Assembly (NCBI GenBank): GCA_016929205.1 | Contig: JAFGJF010000028.1 | Coordinates: 1-13,198 of the forward strand | Origin: Anaerolineae bacterium | GTDB taxonomy: Bacteria; Chloroflexota; Anaerolineae; JAFGEY01 | Direction of reading: 5' to 3' | Length of the DNA stretch: 13,198 nt | The notes under the pieces: model-generated | Told to the model about the DNA's origin: nothing | Databases searched by the model: none | Seen by the model: the letters and a program-made list of their open reading frames with translations, nothing else | Made by a program: the position numbers and the translations under genes | Shown: positions 7,642 through 13,198 of the stretch, piece after piece | Position numbering within the stretch: position 1 is the first letter of the stretch | Layout of the letters: every line of letters starts with the position of its first letter

Positions 7642-8120
7642 TCAAACATCTCCTTTATCGAAATGCGTTCCTTGAATTCACACTCTTCTTCGTACACCAA
7701 TGCCTCATTGGGACAATTGGCGGCACAAGCTGGCGTGCCCTCGCCATAACACAGATCGCACTTGGATGCGGCCTTGGTTCCCACCGTATCACGCTGAATC
7801 GCGCCAAAAGGACAGACCATAATACACGTCCAGCAGCCAACGCACCGATCCTGATCACACAGCACAGCGCCCGTTTCTTCATCACGATGCATCGCCCCGG
7901 TGATACACGCCTCCACACACGCAGCATCTTCACAATGACGGCACTGCATCGCAAAAGAAAGCGGGCCTTCCTCTTCAACCAGCAGCCGGGCCATGACCCG
8001 CGGCGTCTCTTCCTTGAAGGCTTTGATGATTTTCCGCGACTGCGAATGCTGCACCAGGCAATGGATCTCACACAATCGACAGCCGATGCAATATTCTTCG
8101 TTCACATAAATGCGTTTCAC
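7638..8120 (-). CDS. Four-cluster 4Fe-4S ferredoxin (DmsB/HycB/CooF type)
   Basis: Electron-transfer protein of 160 residues with four cysteine quartets: Cys11/14/17/21, Cys60/63/68/72, Cys93/96/99/103 and Cys121/124/132/136. This is the pattern of polyferredoxin subunits such as DmsB, HycB and CooF. Two further cysteines (88, 147) are outside the quartets. There is no twin-arginine signal or membrane anchor, so it works in the cytosol. Start is GTG 8120 with AGGAG seven bases upstream. The gene sits 18 bases behind the synthase gene and overlaps the oxidoreductase by four bases, so the three are tightly coupled. Most likely it wires the FAD oxidoreductase to the synthase. Stand-alone genes of this type also serve formate dehydrogenases, hydrogenases and CO dehydrogenases, but none of those is present here. 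Confidence 0.9.
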   Translation of the reverse strand: MKRIYVNEEYCIGCRLCEIHCLVQHSQSRKIIKAFKEETPRVMARLLVEEEGPLSFAMQCRHCEDAACVEACITGAMHRDEETGAVLCDQDRCVGCWTCIMVCPFGAIQRDTVGTKAASKCDLCYGEGTPACAANCPNEALVYEEECEFKERISIKEMFE

Positions 8121-8138
8121 AGCACTTCTCCTGTTTCG

Positions 8139-9659
8139 TTACGATTGTCCAGCAGCCTTGATCCCCAACGTGTCCAGCTCGACCTGGTTGAGGCCAACAC
8201 CGCGCAAATGGTCGCGGTTGCCGCGCAGGCTCTCGATCGCATTAATTCCCATCCCACCCAGCATCTCTTTGATTTCCAGCGACCAGGCCCGGATCAGATT
8301 TGCCAGACGACGGCTGCCGATGTTAGGATTGAGTCGCTTGGTCAAATAAGGATCTTGCGTGGCAATGCCCCAGTTACACTTGCCGGTATAACACTTTTGG
8401 CACAGATGACATCCCAATGCCACCAGCGCGCCGGTGCCGATGTAGACAGCGTCCGCGCCGAGGGCGATAATCTTGATCACATCGCCGCTGTTGCGGATCG
8501 ACCCAGCCGCGATCAGCGACACCTGGTTGCGAATGCCTTCCTCGCGCAAGCGGAGATCGACGGCTGAAATCGCCAGCTCGATCGGAATCCCCACGTTGTT
8601 GCGGATAATGGTCGGCGCAGCCCCCGTGCCGCCACGCAGACCATCAATGGCGATATAGTCCGCCCCAGCGCGGGCGATGCCGCTGGCAATCGGCGCCACG
8701 TTGTGCACCGCTGCTACCTTGACGCCCACTGGCTTGCTGTAATTGGTCGCCTCTTTGAGGGCAAAAATAAGCTGCCGCAAGTCCTCGATCGAATAAATAT
8801 CGTGATGCGGCGCTGGTGACAATGCATCCGTGCCCTGGGGAATCATGCGCGTCCTGGATATCTCTGCTGAGACCTTTTCACCCGGCAGGTGCCCACCGAT
8901 TCCCGGCTTGGCCCCTTGACCGATCTTGATCTCGAGTGCCGCTGCCACGTTGAGATACTGGGAATGCACACCAAAACGTCCTGATGCAACCTGCGCGATC
9001 GTCCACGGGCCATACTCGTACATGCTCGGGTGCAGTCCGCCTTCACCGGTGTTGTACATAATGCCGCTCGCCTTTGCTGCTCGCGCCAGTGACAAGCAGG
9101 CATTATAGCTAATCGACCCGTAGGACATGGCCGAGAACATGATCGGTGTATCAAGCACCAGTTGTGGCCCAATCTGTGTCTCCAGGCTGACCGCACCGTT
9201 GGCATCGGTTTTGATCTCGACCCGGTCCGGCTTGCGGCCAATGTGCGTCCGCAGTTCCATCGGCTCGCGCAGTGGATCGATCGATGGGTTGGTCACCTGT
9301 GAGGCATTGAGCAGCAAATGATCGAAATAGATCCGCTGCGGCTGATCGTTGCCCATCCCGCTCAGCAAAATGCCGCCGGTTTCGGCCTGCTTGTAAATGC
9401 CGGTCAGCCGCTGTGCCGTCCAGTTGGCGTTGGCACGAAAATCAAGCGGTGTGCGGCGTATGGTCAAAGCGTGGGTCGGGCAAAGCGTGACGCAACGATG
9501 GCACCCCACGCAGCTCTGCTCCTCGCTGTATACCCAATCGTCATCACGGTCATAGTTGTGCACGTCATTGGCACATTGGCGCACGCACACCTGGCAGGCA
9601 ATGCAGCGCTCTTGGTCTCGCTCGACAATAAACTCCGGGGTCATTAAAGATAGAGGCAT
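8139..9659 (-). CDS. Archaeal-type glutamate synthase FMN/Fe-S subunit with N-terminal ferredoxin domain, GlxD-like
   Basis: Catalytic subunit that forms glutamate from 2-oxoglutarate and ammonia using electrons from its Fe-S clusters; 506 residues. Residues 10-66 are a two-cluster ferredoxin (Cys19/22/25/29 and Cys50/53/56/60). A TIM-barrel FMN domain of the GltB central type follows, with SAMSYGSIS (176-184), TGEGG (204-208), KIGQGAKPGIGGHLPG (245-260), DGLRGGTGAAP (339-349) and the phosphate-binding AAGSIRNSGDVIKIIALGADAV (384-405). Cys417, Cys423 and Cys428 have the Cx5Cx4C spacing of the 3Fe-4S cluster in GltB. The domain-1 and domain-3 parts are separate genes downstream. ATG 9659 has no Shine-Dalgarno, and the in-frame ATG at 9644 has none either. 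First gene of the operon, behind a structured leader. An N-methylglutamate synthase role is the known alternative for such trios, but no methylglutamate dehydrogenase genes are seen. Confidence 0.93.
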   Translation of the reverse strand: MPLSLMTPEFIVERDQERCIACQVCVRQCANDVHNYDRDDDWVYSEEQSCVGCHRCVTLCPTHALTIRRTPLDFRANANWTAQRLTGIYKQAETGGILLSGMGNDQPQRIYFDHLLLNASQVTNPSIDPLREPMELRTHIGRKPDRVEIKTDANGAVSLETQIGPQLVLDTPIMFSAMSYGSISYNACLSLARAAKASGIMYNTGEGGLHPSMYEYGPWTIAQVASGRFGVHSQYLNVAAALEIKIGQGAKPGIGGHLPGEKVSAEISRTRMIPQGTDALSPAPHHDIYSIEDLRQLIFALKEATNYSKPVGVKVAAVHNVAPIASGIARAGADYIAIDGLRGGTGAAPTIIRNNVGIPIELAISAVDLRLREEGIRNQVSLIAAGSIRNSGDVIKIIALGADAVYIGTGALVALGCHLCQKCYTGKCNWGIATQDPYLTKRLNPNIGSRRLANLIRAWSLEIKEMLGGMGINAIESLRGNRDHLRGVGLNQVELDTLGIKAAGQS

Positions 9660-9695
9660 GGTTTGTTTACGCTGCCGGGAAAACGGGCCTGATGC

Positions 9696-9706
9696 TTGTC
9701 ATACAA
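9696..9706. promoter_or_regulatory. Candidate GntR/FadR-type operator TTGTCATACAA
   Basis: TTGT-CAT-ACAA fits the TNGTNNNACNA pattern described for FadR-subfamily GntR operators. It lies 37-47 bases before the glxD-like start and downstream of the gntR gene. It touches the 12-bp inverted repeat on its right and would cover a weak -10 candidate, TATGAC on the - strand (9703-9698). Confidence 0.4.
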
Positions 9707-9740
9707 CACACCGTCGTGTATCTGCAATCACGACGGTGTG
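9707..9740. repeat. Perfect 12-bp inverted repeat in the glutamate synthase leader
   Basis: CACACCGTCGTG (9707-9718) and CACGACGGTGTG (9729-9740) are exact reverse complements separated by ten bases, so the half-sites are 22 bases (two helical turns) apart. It could be a protein-binding site or, if transcribed, a very stable hairpin in the 5' leader. As a leftward terminator it is poor, because only TTGTATG follows. Confidence 0.75.
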
Positions 9741-9770
9741 AAAAAGTGCGAGCGCTTCCAACCTGCTCGC
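9741..9770 (-). terminator. Hairpin plus T5, candidate attenuator or gntR terminator
   Basis: On the - strand GCGAGC (9770-9765) and GCTCGC (9753-9748) form a six-pair GC-rich stem with an 11-base loop, followed two bases later by TTTTT (9745-9741). The stem is short, so strength is uncertain. It lies directly before the 12-bp inverted repeat. Confidence 0.35.
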
Positions 9771-9832
9771 GAAACGACGACCAATGCACTGATCAATAAC
9801 ACCGAACACCCATTTACCGCCAGCGATTCTCC

Positions 9833-9859
9833 TTCCTACAGGAATCGGATATGCCGATT
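9833..9859. promoter_or_regulatory. Overlapping palindromes upstream of the glutamate synthase operon
   Basis: AATCGG-ATATG-CCGATT (9843-9859) is a perfect 6+6 inverted repeat with a five-base spacer. TTCCT-AC-AGGAA (9833-9844) overlaps it by two bases. They lie about 175-200 bases before the glxD-like start, at a spacing usual for regulator binding sites. No clear promoter was found next to them. Confidence 0.35.
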
Positions 9860-9913
9860 TTACAATACGCTAGATAGAGATGACATCATGCAAAAAAAAA
9901 GAATCCCACACTA

Positions 9914-10603
9914 TCATATAACCGCTGTGCCCTGTAACCGAGCCTCGAGAATTCGAAAGTGCTTGATCAAGGTCTCTTTGCCCTCTTGGTACCGCTTTTC
10001 CTTCAACAACGCGACCAATTCACGATGGCTCGACCACATTCGCTCATAATAGCTCAACTCAAAATACCGGTGCAGTTCAACAGCCTCATATGCATCCCAA
10101 TACGTGTTCAGCAGCCCCTGGACAAACGTATTATCCAACCTGGAAAAAATGCGCAGATGTAGTTCCCGGTGTTCGTCGTGTGGGATCTCAATCGGAACCC
10201 CGCCCAGTTTGCGCTCAGCCCGCTCCAGGATGCGATCCAATACTTGAAAATCCGCCTGATCGAGAGCGCAAACAGCCTGCTCCCAAAACACGACCTCCAG
10301 CCGAGCCCGGACCTGGTAAAAATGATCGAAATTCAGCTTGTCACAGGCAATGCTGTACAACACGGCAGGACGAATCGCAGCGTAAAAGTCAAAAGGACAG
10401 ATATAGGTTCCGTCGCCGGGACGCATCTCAACCAGCCCATAGGCCTGCGCAGTGATCAGATCCTCTCGCAGTTTGCCACGACTCACACCCAATTCTTTGG
10501 CCAAATCTCCCAATGGGGGAAGCTTGGTTGGCTCATCCGCTCCTTTAGGACCCTCATCAACGAGGTATTTGAGGATGGAGTGAGTGAATACACTTTGTTG
10601 CAC
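9914..10603 (-). CDS. GntR-family transcriptional regulator, FadR/FCD subfamily
   Basis: DNA-binding repressor or activator responding to a small carboxylate-type ligand in this subfamily. From GTG 10603 it is 229 residues. A winged helix (1-72) has LPPLGDLAKELGVSRGKLREDL and LVEMRPGDGTYI. An all-helical FCD domain (75-225) has candidate metal-ligand histidines His149, His193 and His215. The usual acidic residue four before the first histidine is His145 here. GTG 10603 is chosen because AGGGAGGA ends four bases before it; the in-frame ATG at 10651 has no Shine-Dalgarno and would start only about ten bases after the predicted transcript start. The frame stays open further upstream into the flavodoxin gene, which is not coding for this protein. 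It lies 254 bases before the glutamate synthase operon on the same strand, so it is the likely local regulator. The ligand (2-oxoglutarate, glutamate or other) cannot be read. Confidence 0.88.
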   Translation of the reverse strand: MQQSVFTHSILKYLVDEGPKGADEPTKLPPLGDLAKELGVSRGKLREDLITAQAYGLVEMRPGDGTYICPFDFYAAIRPAVLYSIACDKLNFDHFYQVRARLEVVFWEQAVCALDQADFQVLDRILERAERKLGGVPIEIPHDEHRELHLRIFSRLDNTFVQGLLNTYWDAYEAVELHRYFELSYYERMWSSHRELVALLKEKRYQEGKETLIKHFRILEARLQGTAVI

Positions 10604-10649
10604 TTGTTCCTCCCTCGCAAAAAAAAAGTACACGAGATCGATTAGAAAC

Positions 10650-10709
10650 ATTGTATAGATTGTATCGATTATACCTTTAAACCGGATGTTTGTCAAATGT
10701 GCACACATT
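10650..10709 (-). promoter_or_regulatory. Consensus sigma-70 promoter of the gntR gene with flanking operators
   Basis: TTGACA (10696-10691), a 17-base spacer and TATAAT (10673-10668) match the sigma-70 consensus exactly. The predicted start is near 10661. Upstream, AATGTG-CA-CACATT (10696-10709) is a perfect 6+6 palindrome centred near -41.5. Downstream, ATACAAT is repeated with a nine-base period (10665-10659 and 10656-10650) around +1. GTAT-N5-ATAC (10662-10674) covers the -10 box. Confidence 0.8.
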
Positions 10710-10724
10710 GCAGCGGGCCATCGC

Positions 10725-11276
10725 TCAATAATCGAATGACGCACCGATACGCTGAACCAGCGCAGCAGCCGATTCTCGAACCTGCGCCAGATCCTGTTCG
10801 TTTGGCCGGCCGCGAATGTCGCCCAGCCGTCCCATGGTGCTTCGCTCTTCCGAACCGTGGAACTCGCCAACCACGTACCATTCGTCAAGCACAGTGATTC
10901 CCAGGTGCTCGAAGAACTGCCCGGCATACTTGGCCGCCGGCGTCGCCTCATCAATGCCGGTGTGCGGGCCTGAATACGTACAAAAGATCAGCGCGTGTTT
11001 GCCCGGCATCCTGGGCGCGCCCGTCTTGACGCCGCCTTCGCGGCGATATTGGGCAAACTTTTTTTCCAGGTACTCGTCAACGGGCTTGGGCGGGCTCCAC
11101 TGGTAGGATGGAAACCCGATACAGACCAGATCATAGTCAAACCAGTCTACGTCAGCCGCTTCCTCAAGCTGTTTGTAGACAACCTCCGCACCAGCCTCTT
11201 TCAATCCGGCCTGGATCGCCTCTGCGACCTTGGCCGTGTTCCCTGTCTTTGACCAATAAATGATAGCAGCTTTCAT
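10725..11276 (-). CDS. Flavodoxin-family protein
   Basis: FMN-binding electron carrier or FMN-dependent reductase, 183 residues, cytosolic. The phosphate-binding loop is SKTGNT (9-14) in IIYWSKTGNTAKVAEAI. The flavin-flanking loops are IGFPSYQW (53-60) and FCTYSGPHTG (98-107), as expected for long-type flavodoxin or WrbA-like folds. Start ATG 11276 is set by AAGGAG and the following AAGGGAC spacer, and overlaps the stop of the TPR gene as ATGA. The frame is open further upstream, but that part is low-complexity Gly/Arg sequence inside the TPR gene. It is the last gene before the gntR promoter. It might supply electrons to the nearby Fe-S glutamate synthase, but it belongs to a separate transcript and nothing in the sequence proves a link. 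Confidence 0.85.
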   Translation of the reverse strand: MKAAIIYWSKTGNTAKVAEAIQAGLKEAGAEVVYKQLEEAADVDWFDYDLVCIGFPSYQWSPPKPVDEYLEKKFAQYRREGGVKTGAPRMPGKHALIFCTYSGPHTGIDEATPAAKYAGQFFEHLGITVLDEWYVVGEFHGSEERSTMGRLGDIRGRPNEQDLAQVRESAAALVQRIGASFDY

Positions 11277-13198
11277 GTCCCTTCTCCTTTTAACCATGCT
11301 AAAACGGCCTCGCACACCTCTGCCACCCCCTTCTCCTTCTCCCATTCGCGGGTGGCAGCCACAGCCGGCGGCGGCAGTTCAGCCGCCAGCTCATCAACCA
11401 AACGCTGCGCCTTGTCCCTGGTTTCTCGCCAGGCTTGCGGCTGGCCTAGGATAAAGGCACCGAGTTCCAGTGCGTCCGCTGGCCTGCCATCCTTGGCCAG
11501 CAGCAAGGACGAAGCAACGAGAACGGAGAGCATACCGCCGGCAAAATCCCGCCCGATCTCGAAAGCAAGTGCTTCGGCGAGGTGCGCCCGGCAAGAAACG
11601 AGCTCACCGAGGGCACATTCCGCACTACCCAGCCGCAGCAACGACATGGGGATGCCATCCTCGATCTCTTGCTCGCGGCATATGGCCAGGCTCTTCCGGT
11701 AATGATCCTGCGCTCGCGCGACGTGTCCACTTTCAAAATCGGCATCGCCGATCCCGTTGAACGACCAGGCAATGATCCGGGAATGATCGAGCTCGCGGCC
11801 AAGACTCAGGCTTTCGCGATAGTAACGCCTGGCCCTGGCGTAATCGCCTTTCAAATGCGCAGCCGTTCCTATTCCCTCCAACGAAGCGGCAACGAGGGAT
11901 CGGTTTTCAAGCCGAGAAGCGATGGTTAGGCATTCCTGGTAAATCGGTTCCAGTTCATCGTACTCTCCCAGCCAGGCGACCACGGTGCTCATTCGCCTCA
12001 AGGCATTCTCCACCGGCTGCGGATCGCCGAGATCGCGAAAGACGTCCAGGCCGGCTTGGTACAGTTGTTTCGCCCTGGCATAATCTCCTCGCCCGCGGGC
12101 CAGTTCGGCCAAATGGTGCAGGCACCAGGCCTCGCCGCTGCGGTTCCCCATATCCCGCCGGATGGACAGGCTTTCCTCCAAGAGCTGCTCGATCTCTTGG
12201 TATGCCTGGCGCCAATCGCTCGCAAGGGCCAGGCCAAACAACGAGTTTGCGATCCCATCCCGGTCACCCAGCAGGCGCAGAATGGACAGGCTCTGCCGGT
12301 ACAGGTCACACGACGGCGCAGATGCCCCTTGACGCCGGTCCAATCTGGCCAAGCACTGCAATACCTCGGCCTGCATATGCCGGTCCCCCGTCTCCTGGCA
12401 CAGAGCAAGGCTTTCCTCGAGCAAGCGCCTGGCCTTCTCTCTTTCTTGACGCAACCCGGCAAGGTGATCGCCCAACCACATCAGCGTACGCGCGTGTTCA
12501 TCGCCTTCGTCCAAATCGCGCAAAATGGCAAGACTTTTTTCCAAGAGCGCCCGCGCCATCTCGCGCTCGTCCCAGCGATCGGTCAGCCGCGCCTGGCGGG
12601 ACAACAGACGCGCCCAAAGCAGCCGGTGCTCGCTGCGCGCTGTATCCGCCCGTATCGCGGATCGCTCCAGTGCCGCCACAGCCTCTTGAAACGCCGCGCG
12701 CCCTTGCTCAAAACGACTCTTCATCCGGTAAAACAGGAACAGAGCGTGCAGCGATGCGGCGACCTCGGGCCACATACTCCGCGACACCGCCCACTGCCAC
12801 GCGGCACGGACGTTGTCGATCTCGCGTTCGATGTCATCCAAAGCCTGCTTTTGTGCTGCCCCGGTCAAGGATTCCTCCCTTTGCGCGAGGAACTTGGCAT
12901 AATAACAACAGTGCCGATCTTGGACGGCCGATGCCACCGGCCCGACAATCTGCCGCCCATCCACTCCCTCGTCCCGGACGAGTAATTGATCGCGCGCGTG
13001 GAGTCTATCGCGCGCGTTCTGCCGTACGAATTCGTGCATATCGTAGCGGCTCGAACCGGCACCAGAGGCCACCCTGTGCAGCAGCGACTTGTCCACCAGC
13101 GCGCTGAGGATGCCAGCCGAGGCCCCAACGACCTGCACGCCGGCATCAACATCAAACCCACCTCGAAACACGGTCAACCCGGCCAACGCCGTCTGCTC
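11273..13198 (-). CDS. TPR-rich regulator of the AfsR/LuxR (STAND ATPase) type, C-terminal part, cut by the right edge
   Basis: The frame is open to the last base; 641 residues are visible and the N-terminus is missing. The fragment begins in EQTALAGLTVFRGGFD followed by ILSALVDKSLL and YDMHEFVRQNA. This is the winged-helix end of an NB-ARC/AAA module typical of AfsR- and LuxR-like STAND regulators. A linker (about 75-145) leads to an array of roughly ten TPR-like helical pairs of about 40 residues (about 155-575), with recurring A-xxLLEESLAL and GDYARAKQLYQ patterns. A short charged tail ends at GEGT. The missing part probably holds an ATPase and perhaps a DNA-binding, kinase or BTAD domain. 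Such proteins act as ATP-gated signal switches with the TPRs as sensor or protein-binding surface. It overlaps the flavodoxin gene by four bases, so the two are translated together. Confidence 0.85.
   Translation of the reverse strand, partial: EQTALAGLTVFRGGFDVDAGVQVVGASAGILSALVDKSLLHRVASGAGSSRYDMHEFVRQNARDRLHARDQLLVRDEGVDGRQIVGPVASAVQDRHCCYYAKFLAQREESLTGAAQKQALDDIEREIDNVRAAWQWAVSRSMWPEVAASLHALFLFYRMKSRFEQGRAAFQEAVAALERSAIRADTARSEHRLLWARLLSRQARLTDRWDEREMARALLEKSLAILRDLDEGDEHARTLMWLGDHLAGLRQEREKARRLLEESLALCQETGDRHMQAEVLQCLARLDRRQGASAPSCDLYRQSLSILRLLGDRDGIANSLFGLALASDWRQAYQEIEQLLEESLSIRRDMGNRSGEAWCLHHLAELARGRGDYARAKQLYQAGLDVFRDLGDPQPVENALRRMSTVVAWLGEYDELEPIYQECLTIASRLENRSLVAASLEGIGTAAHLKGDYARARRYYRESLSLGRELDHSRIIAWSFNGIGDADFESGHVARAQDHYRKSLAICREQEIEDGIPMSLLRLGSAECALGELVSCRAHLAEALAFEIGRDFAGGMLSVLVASSLLLAKDGRPADALELGAFILGQPQAWRETRDKAQRLVDELAAELPPPAVAATREWEKEKGVAEVCEAVLAWLKGEGT

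Noticed and set aside
4344..9659. N-methylglutamate synthase (mgsABC) of the methylamine pathway
   Set aside because: No methylglutamate dehydrogenase (mgdABCD) or gamma-glutamylmethylamide synthetase is present, and a glutamine synthetase plus redox genes are. It cannot be fully excluded.
9760..9832. A short leader peptide (ATG GGT GTT...) after an AGGAAGGAG sequence upstream of the operon
   Set aside because: The purine tract is 15 bases from the ATG and the frame has only six codons without any Glu or Gln run.
9660..9913. A glutamine riboswitch (glnA or downstream-peptide motif) in the leader
   Set aside because: I could not find the conserved core of those RNAs, and they are known mainly from cyanobacteria and marine sequences. 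The visible structure is simple inverted repeats.
9660..9913. A sigma-54 promoter before the glutamate synthase operon
   Set aside because: TGGC occurs but no TTGC at the required -12 spacing follows.
9892..10627. Two runs of nine A on the + strand (9892-9900 and 10619-10627) flanking the gntR gene, as possible insertion-element ends
   Set aside because: No terminal inverted repeats or target-site duplications flank them. They are simple homopolymer tracts after the stop and before the start.
10604..10954. Upstream extension of the GntR frame by 117 codons
   Set aside because: It overlaps the flavodoxin gene, spans the consensus promoter, and is Arg/Ser-rich without domain character. GTG 10603 has the Shine-Dalgarno.
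12056..13107. Two overlapping + strand open frames of about 300 codons opposite the TPR gene
   Set aside because: Their sequences are low-complexity Pro/Gln/Arg-rich, with no motif, and the opposite strand encodes clear TPR repeats.

Overview
The window reads as a piece of a moderately GC-rich bacterial chromosome centred on ammonium assimilation. The most likely source is a member of the Chloroflexota or a similar deep-branching bacterium. That guess rests on the archaeal-type split glutamate synthase with a FadR-type regulator, a triple-GAF kinase paired with a REC-REC-LuxR regulator, and a large AfsR/LuxR-like TPR protein. It is an inference from gene content only.

Left part, + strand: the C-terminal half of a type I glutamine synthetase (1-651, cut by the window edge), then a 259-bp gap with two hairpins and a good promoter. 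This is followed by a soluble sensor kinase with three GAF domains (911-3235) that overlaps by ATGA a response regulator with two receiver domains and a LuxR-type DNA-binding domain (3232-4347).

Centre, - strand, read right to left from 9659 to 4344: a compact five-gene operon. Its order is the FMN/Fe-S glutamate synthase domain with a fused two-cluster ferredoxin (glxD-like), a four-cluster ferredoxin, an FAD/NAD(P) oxidoreductase, a class II glutamine amidotransferase (glxB-like) and a GXGXG glutamate synthase domain-3 protein (glxC-like). Together these supply the amidotransferase, FMN synthase and GXGXG parts of a GltB-type glutamate synthase on separate chains, plus their own electron-delivery proteins. 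With the glutamine synthetase this makes a full GS/GOGAT route from ammonium to glutamate. The operon meets the two-component genes tail to tail with overlapping stop codons.

Right part, - strand: a FadR-subfamily GntR regulator (9914-10603) behind a consensus sigma-70 promoter, directly upstream of the glutamate synthase operon and probably its regulator. Next come a flavodoxin (10725-11276) and the C-terminal part of a large TPR regulator/ATPase (11273 to the right edge), which overlaps the flavodoxin by ATGA.

The 254-bp leader between the GntR gene and the glutamate synthase operon is the densest non-coding stretch. It holds a perfect 12-bp inverted repeat, a GntR-consensus-like site, a short hairpin followed by T5, and a 17-bp palindrome. 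No RNA genes, CRISPR arrays, transposons or phage genes were seen.
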